Shown here in pieces: positions 33,218 through 40,099 of a DNA stretch of 64,000 bases. The position numbers and the translations under genes were made by a program. Each line of letters begins with the position of its first letter. Within the stretch, counting starts at the first letter, position 1. This DNA comes from Emticicia aquatilis (lineage in GTDB: Bacteria > Bacteroidota > Bacteroidia > Cytophagales > Spirosomataceae): contig NZ_BMKK01000012.1 in NCBI RefSeq assembly GCF_014644295.1, positions 124,001-188,000 on the forward strand, written 5' to 3'. The notes under the pieces are model-generated. The model had not been told where the DNA came from, did no database searches, and saw only the letters and a program-made list of their open reading frames with translations.

Positions 33218-34156
33218 ATGAATCGCAGAAACTTTCTTTCAAAAAGTGTCTTAGCCGCAGGTGCAACCACACTTGGCACAACAACCGCAGCTTTAGCAAA
33301 TCCTGTTTTTGAGGCATCGCCCAATCCTGCTCCCTACAAATACAAACTTTTATATGCTCCGCATTTCGGAATGTTTGAAAATTCGGCCGGTAAAGACCTT
33401 TTCGACCAACTAAAATTCATGGCCGATAACGGTTTCATGGCTCTCGAAGATAACGGAATGCTGAAACGTCCAGTTGAAACACAAACAAAAATCGGCGAAA
33501 CACTCGCAAAACTCGGCATGAAAATGGGCGTTTTTGTAGTTGATGGTGGCGATAACTGGAAGGTGTCTTTAGCAACTGGCAAGAAAGAGTTTCTCGAAAA
33601 CTTCTTGAAAACCTGTCGAGAGTCAGTAGAAACGGCTAAGCGTTGCAATGCAAAATACATGACGGTCGTACCAGGATATTTCGAGCGAAATCTTCCATTA
33701 GGTATCCAAACTGCTAATGTGATTGATGCATTGCGTCGTGCTTGCGATATTTTTGAGCCGCACAACCTCACGATGGTGCTTGAGCCATTGAGCGACAACC
33801 CTGACCTCTTTTTGCGTCATTCTGACCAAAGTTATATGATTTGTAAGGCAGTAAATAGTCCGTCATGCAAGATTTTGTTTGATATGTGGCACATGCAGCG
33901 AAACGAAGGCCGCATGACTCAACACATGGATTGGGCTTGGGAAGAAATTGCGTATTTCCAAATTGGCGATGAACCAGGCCGCAAAGAGCCAACAACGGGA
34001 GAAATCAACTACAAGAGCCTTTTCAAGCACATTTACGATAAAGCAAAAGCCAACAACCAAGAGTTTATCATGGGTATGGAACACGGCAATTTTGCGAAAG
34101 GCAAAGAAGGCGAAATGAAACTCATTGAGGCTTATCAATGGAGTGATAATTTTTAA
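33218..34156 (+). CDS. Tat-exported TIM-barrel protein (xylose isomerase-like/hydroxypyruvate isomerase family)
   Basis: A 312-residue protein with a twin-arginine signal: MNRRNFLSKSVLAAGA, cleavage near TAALA-N (residue about 28). The mature part is an AP endonuclease-2/xylose-isomerase-like barrel; glutamate and histidine residues in MVLEPL, KILFDMWHMQR and FIMGMEHGNF are the expected metal ligands. Relatives are hydroxypyruvate isomerase and sugar epimerases. Tat export suggests folding with metal in the cytoplasm before release to the periplasm. The substrate is unknown. It ends at a bidirectional terminator. Confidence 0.88.
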   Translation: MNRRNFLSKSVLAAGATTLGTTTAALANPVFEASPNPAPYKYKLLYAPHFGMFENSAGKDLFDQLKFMADNGFMALEDNGMLKRPVETQTKIGETLAKLGMKMGVFVVDGGDNWKVSLATGKKEFLENFLKTCRESVETAKRCNAKYMTVVPGYFERNLPLGIQTANVIDALRRACDIFEPHNLTMVLEPLSDNPDLFLRHSDQSYMICKAVNSPSCKILFDMWHMQRNEGRMTQHMDWAWEEIAYFQIGDEPGRKEPTTGEINYKSLFKHIYDKAKANNQEFIMGMEHGNFAKGKEGEMKLIEAYQWSDNF

Positions 34157-34158
34157 GG

Positions 34159-34195
34159 TAATAAAAAAGGGAAGCGACGCTTCCCTTTTTTATTA
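34159..34195. terminator. Bidirectional terminator between convergent genes
   Basis: TAATAAAAAAGGGAAGC and GCTTCCCTTTTTTATTA are perfect 17-bp inverted copies around GAC, with an A/T tract on each side. It serves both the TIM-barrel gene and the convergent lipoprotein. Confidence 0.95.
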
Positions 34196-34786
34196 CTTCA
34201 AGTCTTCTAATTTGCCTAAATCAATATCATCAAGAGTATCTTTCACTTTATCCATTTCAACGTTATTGCCTCTGACCGTCACCACAAAACGCTTTCCTAT
34301 AATCACGGCCATTTCGCCATCTTTGTTTTTTGAGTTGTATTTCTCGTAAGCCTTATTTCCTTTGTAAGTCGTAGTTTTCTCATACCCGTTTTCGGTTTCT
34401 TTATCCATATCCACCATCGACCACGCAGCCATTCCCATTAAAGCCCCTGTTCCTGCTACGTCAATGATATTCACTTCTATTGAGCTATCATCATTTTTAT
34501 ATCTTGCCTCCGCCTTCGATACCATAAAGCCCATTGCCCCTACTTTTTCACTTTCGGCACTTTTGCGAGCTAATCCTGCGGCTTCTTCGGGCAGTAATTC
34601 TTTCAAAAGTTTCGCATCGACCACTTCTTTTGGTTCTTCGTTCGACATATTTTCGGCTTCTTTCGTAATCTTATCGACCAATTCCATAGCTTTTTCTTGC
34701 TCAGTTTGCTCCTCTTTTTTCTTTCCACAGCTACTTAAAAACATACTAATCGCAAACAGCGATACCAAAAGTCTCATTGTTTTCAT
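34193..34786 (-). CDS. Lipoprotein of unknown function with a charged coiled-coil-like N-terminus
   Basis: A 197-residue protein with a lipoprotein signal (lipobox MFLSSC, Cys20) followed by a very charged stretch rich in Glu and Lys (about 20-60) that may form a coiled coil or flexible tether. The mature C-terminal part (about 70-195) is beta-rich with GALMGMAAWSMVDMDKE in the middle. No named family is recognised. It is the only gene on its strand here, convergent with the TIM-barrel protein and divergent from ispE. Confidence 0.8.
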   Translation of the reverse strand: MKTMRLLVSLFAISMFLSSCGKKKEEQTEQEKAMELVDKITKEAENMSNEEPKEVVDAKLLKELLPEEAAGLARKSAESEKVGAMGFMVSKAEARYKNDDSSIEVNIIDVAGTGALMGMAAWSMVDMDKETENGYEKTTTYKGNKAYEKYNSKNKDGEMAVIIGKRFVVTVRGNNVEMDKVKDTLDDIDLGKLEDLK

Positions 34787-34880
34787 ATTTTTTGACTGTT
34801 AAAGGGTTAATTTTAAAGTAAGATATGAGTTTTATAAAAAACTTAAAATTGTTTTACTATTTATTTACTAAGCGGTTGAC

Positions 34881-34888
34881 TAAATTTG
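34881..34888 (+). promoter_or_regulatory. Putative ispE -7 element TAAATTTG
   Basis: TAAATTTG matches TAnnTTTG, 19 bp before the ATG at 34908. This would leave a leader of only about 12-15 nt and has no well-spaced -33 box. Confidence 0.35.
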
Positions 34889-34907
34889 AATTTTGAAATC
34901 AGACTCA

Positions 34908-35732
34908 ATGCTTACATTTCCAAACGCCAAAATCAATATTGGCTTAAATATTACCGAAAAACGTTCAGATGGTTTTCATAACATCGAATCGGTGTTTTAT
35001 CCTGTCGAGTGGTGCGATGCCCTCGAAATTATTCCCAACCAAAATCCCGATGCCACAAACGCAGTTTTTCAGAGTTCGGGTTTGGCCATTCCTGGCAATG
35101 AAAGTTCGAATCTATGCCTAAAAGCATGGAATTTATTGCAAGACCTCATCAGCGTTCCGCCAATGATTCATTTGCACAAAGTTATTCCGATGGGTGCTGG
35201 CTTGGGCGGTGGCTCAGCCGATGGAGCTTTTACCTTAAAAATGCTCAACGAAGTCTATGAACTAAACCTCAGCAATGATGCATTGAAAGATTTTGCCCGA
35301 AAACTGGGTTCGGATTGTGCATTTTTCATCGAAAATCGACCCGTTTTTTGTTTTAATAAAGGCGATGAATTTGAAGATTTTGCACTCGATTTAAAAGGAA
35401 AGTTTGTGGTTTTAGTAAACCCCGATATTCATATTTCTACGGCCGAAGCGTATTCGGGCGTATCGCCAAAAAGGGCCCAAATAGCTCTAAAAACGGCACT
35501 TTCACAACCAATTTCGACTTGGAAAGAAATAGTTAAAAACGATTTTGAAGAAAAGTTGTTATTAAAGTATCCGACCATTGCCGAGGTGAAAGAAACACTC
35601 TATCAGGCAGGAGCAGTGTATGCTTCCATGACGGGTTCGGGCTCAACTGTCTATGGGGTTTTTGATAATACAATTGACCTAAAAGACCGTTTCCCAAACT
35701 TCGCAATGTGGCAAGGATTCTTTAAAGCTTAA
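34908..35732 (+). CDS. ispE: 4-diphosphocytidyl-2-C-methyl-D-erythritol kinase
   Basis: A 274-residue GHMP kinase of the MEP isoprenoid pathway that phosphorylates CDP-methylerythritol. The N-terminal PNAKINIGLNITEKRSDGFH holds the substrate lysine, and the ATP loop is PMGAGLGGGSADGAF (94-108); LGSDCAFF holds the catalytic aspartate. The ATG at 34908 starts the conserved MLTFPNAKIN; an upstream TTG five codons earlier is unlikely. cox subunit III and recO follow within 22 bp and overlapping, so the three form a probable operon of otherwise unrelated jobs. Confidence 0.96.
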   Translation: MLTFPNAKINIGLNITEKRSDGFHNIESVFYPVEWCDALEIIPNQNPDATNAVFQSSGLAIPGNESSNLCLKAWNLLQDLISVPPMIHLHKVIPMGAGLGGGSADGAFTLKMLNEVYELNLSNDALKDFARKLGSDCAFFIENRPVFCFNKGDEFEDFALDLKGKFVVLVNPDIHISTAEAYSGVSPKRAQIALKTALSQPISTWKEIVKNDFEEKLLLKYPTIAEVKETLYQAGAVYASMTGSGSTVYGVFDNTIDLKDRFPNFAMWQGFFKA

Positions 35733-35754
35733 ACTTCTTCAAGAACAAGAAAGC

Positions 35755-36339
35755 ATGAATCAACTTACAAAACGCCGTGAACCATTTGCTTTCATGCTAT
35801 ATTTAGCTATTATTGGCAGTGGCTTGTTGTTTTTCTTTTTACTTTTGGTTTTTATTACCAAAGAGGCACGTAATCAGGATATTCCGCTGAAAATCCCTGG
35901 CGTATTTTGGGTGAGTACATTTGTGATTATTGGCAGTAGTCTGACTCTTCAAGGGGCAAACAAAGCCTTTAAAGAAGAGCGTTTTCGGAGTTATCGCCTC
36001 AATATTAGTGTGACATTGCTGGCGGGAGTTTTGTTTATTATTTTACAGGGACTTGGGTGGCAAAAAATGCTTTCGGCAGGTATTACGATGGCCAATAATA
36101 CAGGCGGAATGTTTATTTATGTGCTTTCGGGACTGCACATTTTGCATACACTTGGGGGACTAATTGCATTGGCATCGGCCAATAAAGATGCTTTCCAGCG
36201 AATGCAATATGTCGATTCCTTCGTTTATAGTGTAAATCCACCTAACCAATTGAAAATAAAGCTAATAAGTATTTATTGGCACTTTATAGATATTCTCTGG
36301 ATTATCCTTTTTCTCTTTTTACTTTACCATGCTTCATAA
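35755..36339 (+). CDS. Heme-copper oxidase subunit III (cytochrome c oxidase)
   Basis: A 194-residue inner-membrane protein with five hydrophobic helices, fitting short cytochrome-c-oxidase subunit III. The signature near residue 120 (GGMFIYVLSGLHILHTLGG) and the C-terminal WHFIDILWIILFLFLL match the family. Subunits I and II are not in the window, so the oxidase operon is split or this is a stand-alone copy. It starts 22 bp after ispE and overlaps the recO start by 11 bp, so translation of the two is probably coupled. Confidence 0.92.
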   Translation: MNQLTKRREPFAFMLYLAIIGSGLLFFFLLLVFITKEARNQDIPLKIPGVFWVSTFVIIGSSLTLQGANKAFKEERFRSYRLNISVTLLAGVLFIILQGLGWQKMLSAGITMANNTGGMFIYVLSGLHILHTLGGLIALASANKDAFQRMQYVDSFVYSVNPPNQLKIKLISIYWHFIDILWIILFLFLLYHAS

Positions 36340-37018
36340 AACTCGTGGAATAGTTATTAGCTATATTCGTTATCGAGAAACATCAATTATTGTAAAAATT
36401 TATACCGAAAAATTCGGTATTCAATCTTTTATTGAAAATGGTGTAAGAAGCAGCAAAGGCAAAAACAGAATCGCACTTTTTCAACCACTTTCGTTGCTCG
36501 ACATGGTGGTTTATCACGATGAAAAGAAAGACCTTCACCGAATTTCGGAGATAAAATCAAGTTTTCCATTTCGCACCCTTCCTTACGAAATCCATAAATC
36601 AAGCATCGGAATGTTTTTGGATGAAATTCTGAATAAAACGCTGAAAGAGCACACCGAAAATGAGCTTTTATTCGATTTTCTTTATCATTCGCTCATTTTT
36701 TTGGATGAAACCGACGAGCATTACGAAAACTTTCATCTGATTTTTCTGCTTAAATATGCTTTTTTCTTGGGTTTTTCGCCACAAGATTCGAGCGAAATCG
36801 TATCACAATTCAAGGAATTTAATGCTATGATTCCGTTTGATGCCGACTATCAAAAACTCATGAATCAGCTAATTTTGGCCGATTATCAAACGCCCCTACT
36901 CATGAGCAGAGGCGTAAGAAATCATTTACTCGAAGTTATTATTGTCTTCTACCAAATTCATTTTGAAGAGTTTGGCGAAATAAAGTCATTGCAGGTTTTG
37001 CGAGAAGTACTTAGTTAA
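36329..37018 (+). CDS. recO: DNA repair protein RecO
   Basis: A 229-residue recombination mediator that helps load RecA onto SSB-coated DNA. The N-terminal OB fold opens with KTRGIVISYIRYRETSIIVK and IYTEKFG; the helical C-terminal part follows. It lacks the zinc cysteines found in some RecO proteins, as usual in Bacteroidota. The ATG at 36329 overlaps the cox subunit III stop. An AT-rich inverted repeat follows immediately and separates it from convergent pepA. Confidence 0.93.
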   Translation: MLHKTRGIVISYIRYRETSIIVKIYTEKFGIQSFIENGVRSSKGKNRIALFQPLSLLDMVVYHDEKKDLHRISEIKSSFPFRTLPYEIHKSSIGMFLDEILNKTLKEHTENELLFDFLYHSLIFLDETDEHYENFHLIFLLKYAFFLGFSPQDSSEIVSQFKEFNAMIPFDADYQKLMNQLILADYQTPLLMSRGVRNHLLEVIIVFYQIHFEEFGEIKSLQVLREVLS

Positions 37019-37030
37019 TGGATAATGAAT

Positions 37031-37087
37031 AATTGAAAATGGAGAATTAAAAAAGAATAAAACATTATCAATTCTCCATTTTCAATT
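37031..37087. repeat. AT-rich palindrome with 18-bp perfect arms abutting the pepA stop
   Basis: AATTGAAAATGGAGAATT (37031-37048) and its exact inverse (37070-37087) flank a 21-nt loop in the gap between convergent recO and pepA. It ends 2 bp before the pepA stop region, whose last codons (AATTGA) look like a continuation of the repeat. It could stop transcription from both sides, but T-tracts are weak. Confidence 0.85.
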
Positions 37088-37088
37088 G

Positions 37089-38600
37089 TCAATTAATTCC
37101 TCTCATCCACGTAGTCAATAAATTCACGCCATAAGCAGTTGCCGATTTCATTTTGGCAAATTCTGAATCGCCAAAGGCCAAGCCAGCAATATCGAGGTGA
37201 GCCCAATTGGTATGTCCATCAATAAAAAATTCTAAAAATTTGGCGGCAGTAATTGCCCCCGCAACTGGTGCTGACGAAAGATTTTTGATGTCGGCCACAT
37301 CAGAATTCATCATATCTTTGTAGTCGTCCCAGAGTGGCAAACGCCACAGTTTTTCGCCAGTGTCTTGTCCGATTTCGAGTAATTCATTGGCCAATTCATC
37401 ATTATTCGAGAGCAATCCTGCGGCAGCATAACCCAAAGCAGCAATACAATTACCCGTAAGTGTTGCTAAATCTATGATTACATCTGGCTCAAAATTTTTC
37501 TTGATGTAAGAAAGTCCATCAGCTAAAATCAATCTTCCTTCGGCATCTGTATCAATTACTTCAATGGTTTTGCCCGAATAGCTTGAAATTACCTCACTTG
37601 GTTTCAAGGCATTTCCATCGACACAGTTTTCGGTCGAAGGAATTACACCAATCAAATGCACTGGAAGTTGTAGCTTTGCTGCCAATTCCATTGCTCCTAA
37701 AACAGCTCCTGCCCCACCCATATCCGACTTCATATAACTCATACTTGCCGAACCTTTGATTGAAATTCCGCCAGTATCGAAAGTTACACCTTTGCCTACT
37801 AAGCCTACCCTTCGACTTCGCTCAGGGAGCGGTGAATCTGAAGAACGTTCCCCGAGCGTAGCCGAGGGGGAAAGGTATTCCATCACAATAAATCGAGCAG
37901 GGTTTTCGGTACTTCCTCGACCAACAGCCAAAAGTGCGTGCAGACCAAGTTCGAGGCATTGCTTTTCATCATAAACCTTTACATCAAAACCATATTGTTT
38001 GCCAGATTCGATGGCAAATTCAGCGAGTTTTTGTGGATATTTATAATTGGCAGGTGCATCAACCAAAGCCATGATTCGGGCCTGTGTTTCGGCAGTTGCT
38101 TGCCCGATTTCAGCTGATTTTCCGGCACTTCCTAAGTGATTTTCAGCTACTTGAATTTCTAAAACTGCATCTTCTGTAAAAAACTCAGCTACTTTCTTTG
38201 CATCGGTTTTATAAGCTCCTACTTCATATTCGGCCAAACAGATTCCGTTAACAATTTGCTCGGTATGAGCTTCTAAACCAGCCAATTTTAACTTCAAACC
38301 AACATTTTTAGGTAATTTCTTCTTTGAATTATAGAAAAATGAACGAAAAACCTTCACGAAATCAATCGCTTTTGGAGCTTTTCCTAAACCCAAAAGATAT
38401 ACTTTTTCGAGTCCTTCTACTGCTCCGTACAAAGCCAACGTTTCTTTTGCTCCTGCCTTAAAATCTTGTTGTAGTATTTCGGCACTAAGACCAACGTGTT
38501 TGGCAATTTTTGAAAGATTTTCGGCCAATTTTTCATTCTCTACCAACGGAAAGATAATGGTTTTTGCGGCCGTATTATGGGTTGTTATGTTGATTTTCAT
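37089..38600 (-). CDS. pepA: Leucyl aminopeptidase (M17) with an in-frame repeat insertion
   Basis: A 503-residue cytosolic zinc aminopeptidase. The catalytic domain has GKGVTFDTGGISIKG (269-283) and NTDAEGRL-type motif (IDTDAEGRLILADGL), and the fold ends normally. Residues about 244-264 (SPSATLGERSSDSPLPERSR) are encoded by a GC-rich inverted repeat at 37808-37873 and have no counterpart expected in the family: they lie between EYL and VGLVGKG. The reading frame stays open. The insertion is in the linker before the first metal loop, so the enzyme may still fold. A gene upstream on the same strand (106 bp) encodes a CBM48-esterase. Confidence 0.95.
   Translation of the reverse strand: MKINITTHNTAAKTIIFPLVENEKLAENLSKIAKHVGLSAEILQQDFKAGAKETLALYGAVEGLEKVYLLGLGKAPKAIDFVKVFRSFFYNSKKKLPKNVGLKLKLAGLEAHTEQIVNGICLAEYEVGAYKTDAKKVAEFFTEDAVLEIQVAENHLGSAGKSAEIGQATAETQARIMALVDAPANYKYPQKLAEFAIESGKQYGFDVKVYDEKQCLELGLHALLAVGRGSTENPARFIVMEYLSPSATLGERSSDSPLPERSRRVGLVGKGVTFDTGGISIKGSASMSYMKSDMGGAGAVLGAMELAAKLQLPVHLIGVIPSTENCVDGNALKPSEVISSYSGKTIEVIDTDAEGRLILADGLSYIKKNFEPDVIIDLATLTGNCIAALGYAAAGLLSNNDELANELLEIGQDTGEKLWRLPLWDDYKDMMNSDVADIKNLSSAPVAGAITAAKFLEFFIDGHTNWAHLDIAGLAFGDSEFAKMKSATAYGVNLLTTWMRGIN
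37808..37873. repeat. Palindromic repeat inserted in pepA
   Basis: CCCTTCGACTTCGCTCAGGG on one side and CCCCGAGCGTAGCCGAGGGG on the other are imperfect inverted copies (TTCGACTTCGCTC against TCGGCTACGCTCG on the reverse strand). The element is about 66 bp, GC-rich, a multiple of three within the gene, and opens no stop in the pepA frame. Confidence 0.9.
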
Positions 38601-38636
38601 GTTTACGAAATTTCTTATTTAAAAGTATAAAATTAG

Positions 38637-38680
38637 AACGCTGATTTTCACAGATTATAAAATCCATCAAAATCAGCGTT
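38637..38680. repeat. Perfect palindrome, 12-bp arms (AACGCTGATTTT)
   Basis: AACGCTGATTTT (38637-38648) and AAAATCAGCGTT (38669-38680) flank a 20-nt loop in the gap between the esterase and pepA genes, both on the minus strand. Confidence 0.8.
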
Positions 38681-38706
38681 GCTTGAATGAGCCTTCTATT
38701 AAACTC

Positions 38707-39798
38707 TTAGAAAAACAGCCACTCAATTGCTTTCGGAAATTCTTGTCCCCAGCGTTTTTCGTTGTGTTCGCCTTTGGGGTCGGTTGAAAGTTTAATTTGA
38801 ATTTTTTCGGCGTCCCAACCTTGGCTTTCAATGGTTTCTTTCATTTTCTTTACATTCGGAATCATCGCTGCACTTTCTTTTCCACCTCCATATAAGTAAA
38901 TTTTGGTATCCAAAGGATTGAAAAACTCAATGGCATCGAAGTAAATCTTGGGCGAAACCCACAAAGCTGGCGAAAGTACCATCAGACGACCGATAGATTC
39001 GGGGTACATCAGCCCCGCATAAATACTAATCAAACCACCCATCGAACTACCGCCAATTCCAGTAAATTGTCGCTCGGTTTTGGTGCGATAATTGGCATCA
39101 ATGTAAGGTTTTAGATTACGGACAATAAAATTGGCGTATTTCATGCCCAAACCTTTCCCTTTTTTCTCGACCGTGTAAGGAGAATATTCATTGAAACGCT
39201 CTTCTTCGCCGTGTTCGATGGCCACGATAATCACATCGCCCAATTCTTTTTTGGCCAGAAGCGAAAGACGTTTGTCAATTTCCCAGTTACCATAACTTGA
39301 ACCTTTGCCAAAAAGATTTTGGGCATCTTGCATATACAATACAGGATAATGTTTATCAAGGTTTTGGTCATAATCGTGCGGGAGAAGAATATAAATTTTC
39401 CGTGTTTTCCCCAGTTGCGGAATCTCGAATTTCTCAGAAACAACCTGCACTTTTGGCATGAGTTTCTTGATGAATGCCGTAGAGCCATCTTGTCGCCAAT
39501 AAGGTACAAAATCAGCGTAGTGTCCCGATAAACTTTCAATTACTCGATTACTCGGGGCATTTCCGTAAGTATCTAACTCAACAAAATCCCAGCCGCCACG
39601 TGTATATTTATACTCTATTTTTTCGGGAAGTGTTACTTCGGGGGCGAATGTAAATTTGTACTTTCCCTTGCTCACACGCTTCATTTCAAAATCTGACACA
39701 TCGGGATTCCATTCGCAAAAATTACCTGATAGATACACAGGTCGTTCGTCGTCGACAGGGGTTGTCAACTCTAAACTCAACAAATTTCGGTTACTCAT
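38707..39798 (-). CDS. CBM48-like domain fused to an alpha/beta-hydrolase esterase
   Basis: A 363-residue protein from the ATG at 39798. The N-terminal 100 residues (VYLSGNFCEWNPD, then PEKIEYKYTRGGWDFVELD) resemble a starch/glycogen-binding CBM48 or AMPK-type domain. The rest is an esterase of the enterobactin-esterase/feruloyl-esterase type with nucleophile in GIGGSSMGGLISIY and a C-terminal histidine in KGEHNEKRWG. No signal peptide is seen, so it would be cytoplasmic. A role on glycogen or siderophore-like esters is possible but unproven. Glycogen synthase is 22 kb away. Confidence 0.87.
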   Translation of the reverse strand: MSNRNLLSLELTTPVDDERPVYLSGNFCEWNPDVSDFEMKRVSKGKYKFTFAPEVTLPEKIEYKYTRGGWDFVELDTYGNAPSNRVIESLSGHYADFVPYWRQDGSTAFIKKLMPKVQVVSEKFEIPQLGKTRKIYILLPHDYDQNLDKHYPVLYMQDAQNLFGKGSSYGNWEIDKRLSLLAKKELGDVIIVAIEHGEEERFNEYSPYTVEKKGKGLGMKYANFIVRNLKPYIDANYRTKTERQFTGIGGSSMGGLISIYAGLMYPESIGRLMVLSPALWVSPKIYFDAIEFFNPLDTKIYLYGGGKESAAMIPNVKKMKETIESQGWDAEKIQIKLSTDPKGEHNEKRWGQEFPKAIEWLFF

Positions 39799-40099
39799 TT
39801 TTACTTTTTTTGTGGTACGTAAGTGTAAGTAAGAATTAAAACACTTTACACTTATATAATGTTCCAGCAATCTACCTACTGAATGTACCATTATAACTCA
39901 GATTCACTTTATCAATGCCTTTTGAGGCAAAATGACTCGACAATTTTAAACAAAAACTCTAATATTCAAGCAAGAAAACTATATTTACTTAGCAAAAACA
40001 CGAAAAATTTATACTTACTATCACAAAAAAACAAAATTGGCGGCGTCTTTTTCTCAAAAAACACCGCCAAATAAGTATTCAGCGTAGCTTATTTATCTG
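39799..40099. other. Intergenic region between the esterase and the FAD/Fe-S dehydrogenase
   Basis: The 301-bp gap is AT-rich. It holds the dehydrogenase terminator at 40024-40070 and the esterase's upstream sequence (39799-39900); I see no RNA gene or convincing coding sequence in it. Confidence 0.6.
40024..40070 (-). terminator. Rho-independent terminator of the FAD/Fe-S dehydrogenase
   Basis: TTGGCGGCGT (40037-40046) pairs with ACACCGCCAA (40061-40070) with one mismatch; on the minus strand the stem is followed by TTTTGTTTTTTTG. It starts 30 bp after the stop. Confidence 0.85.

Noticed and set aside
39883-40074. A 63-residue plus-strand open frame in the gap before the dehydrogenase
   Set aside because: It runs through the dehydrogenase terminator and is rich in Asn/Lys from AT-rich sequence; no domain is recognisable.
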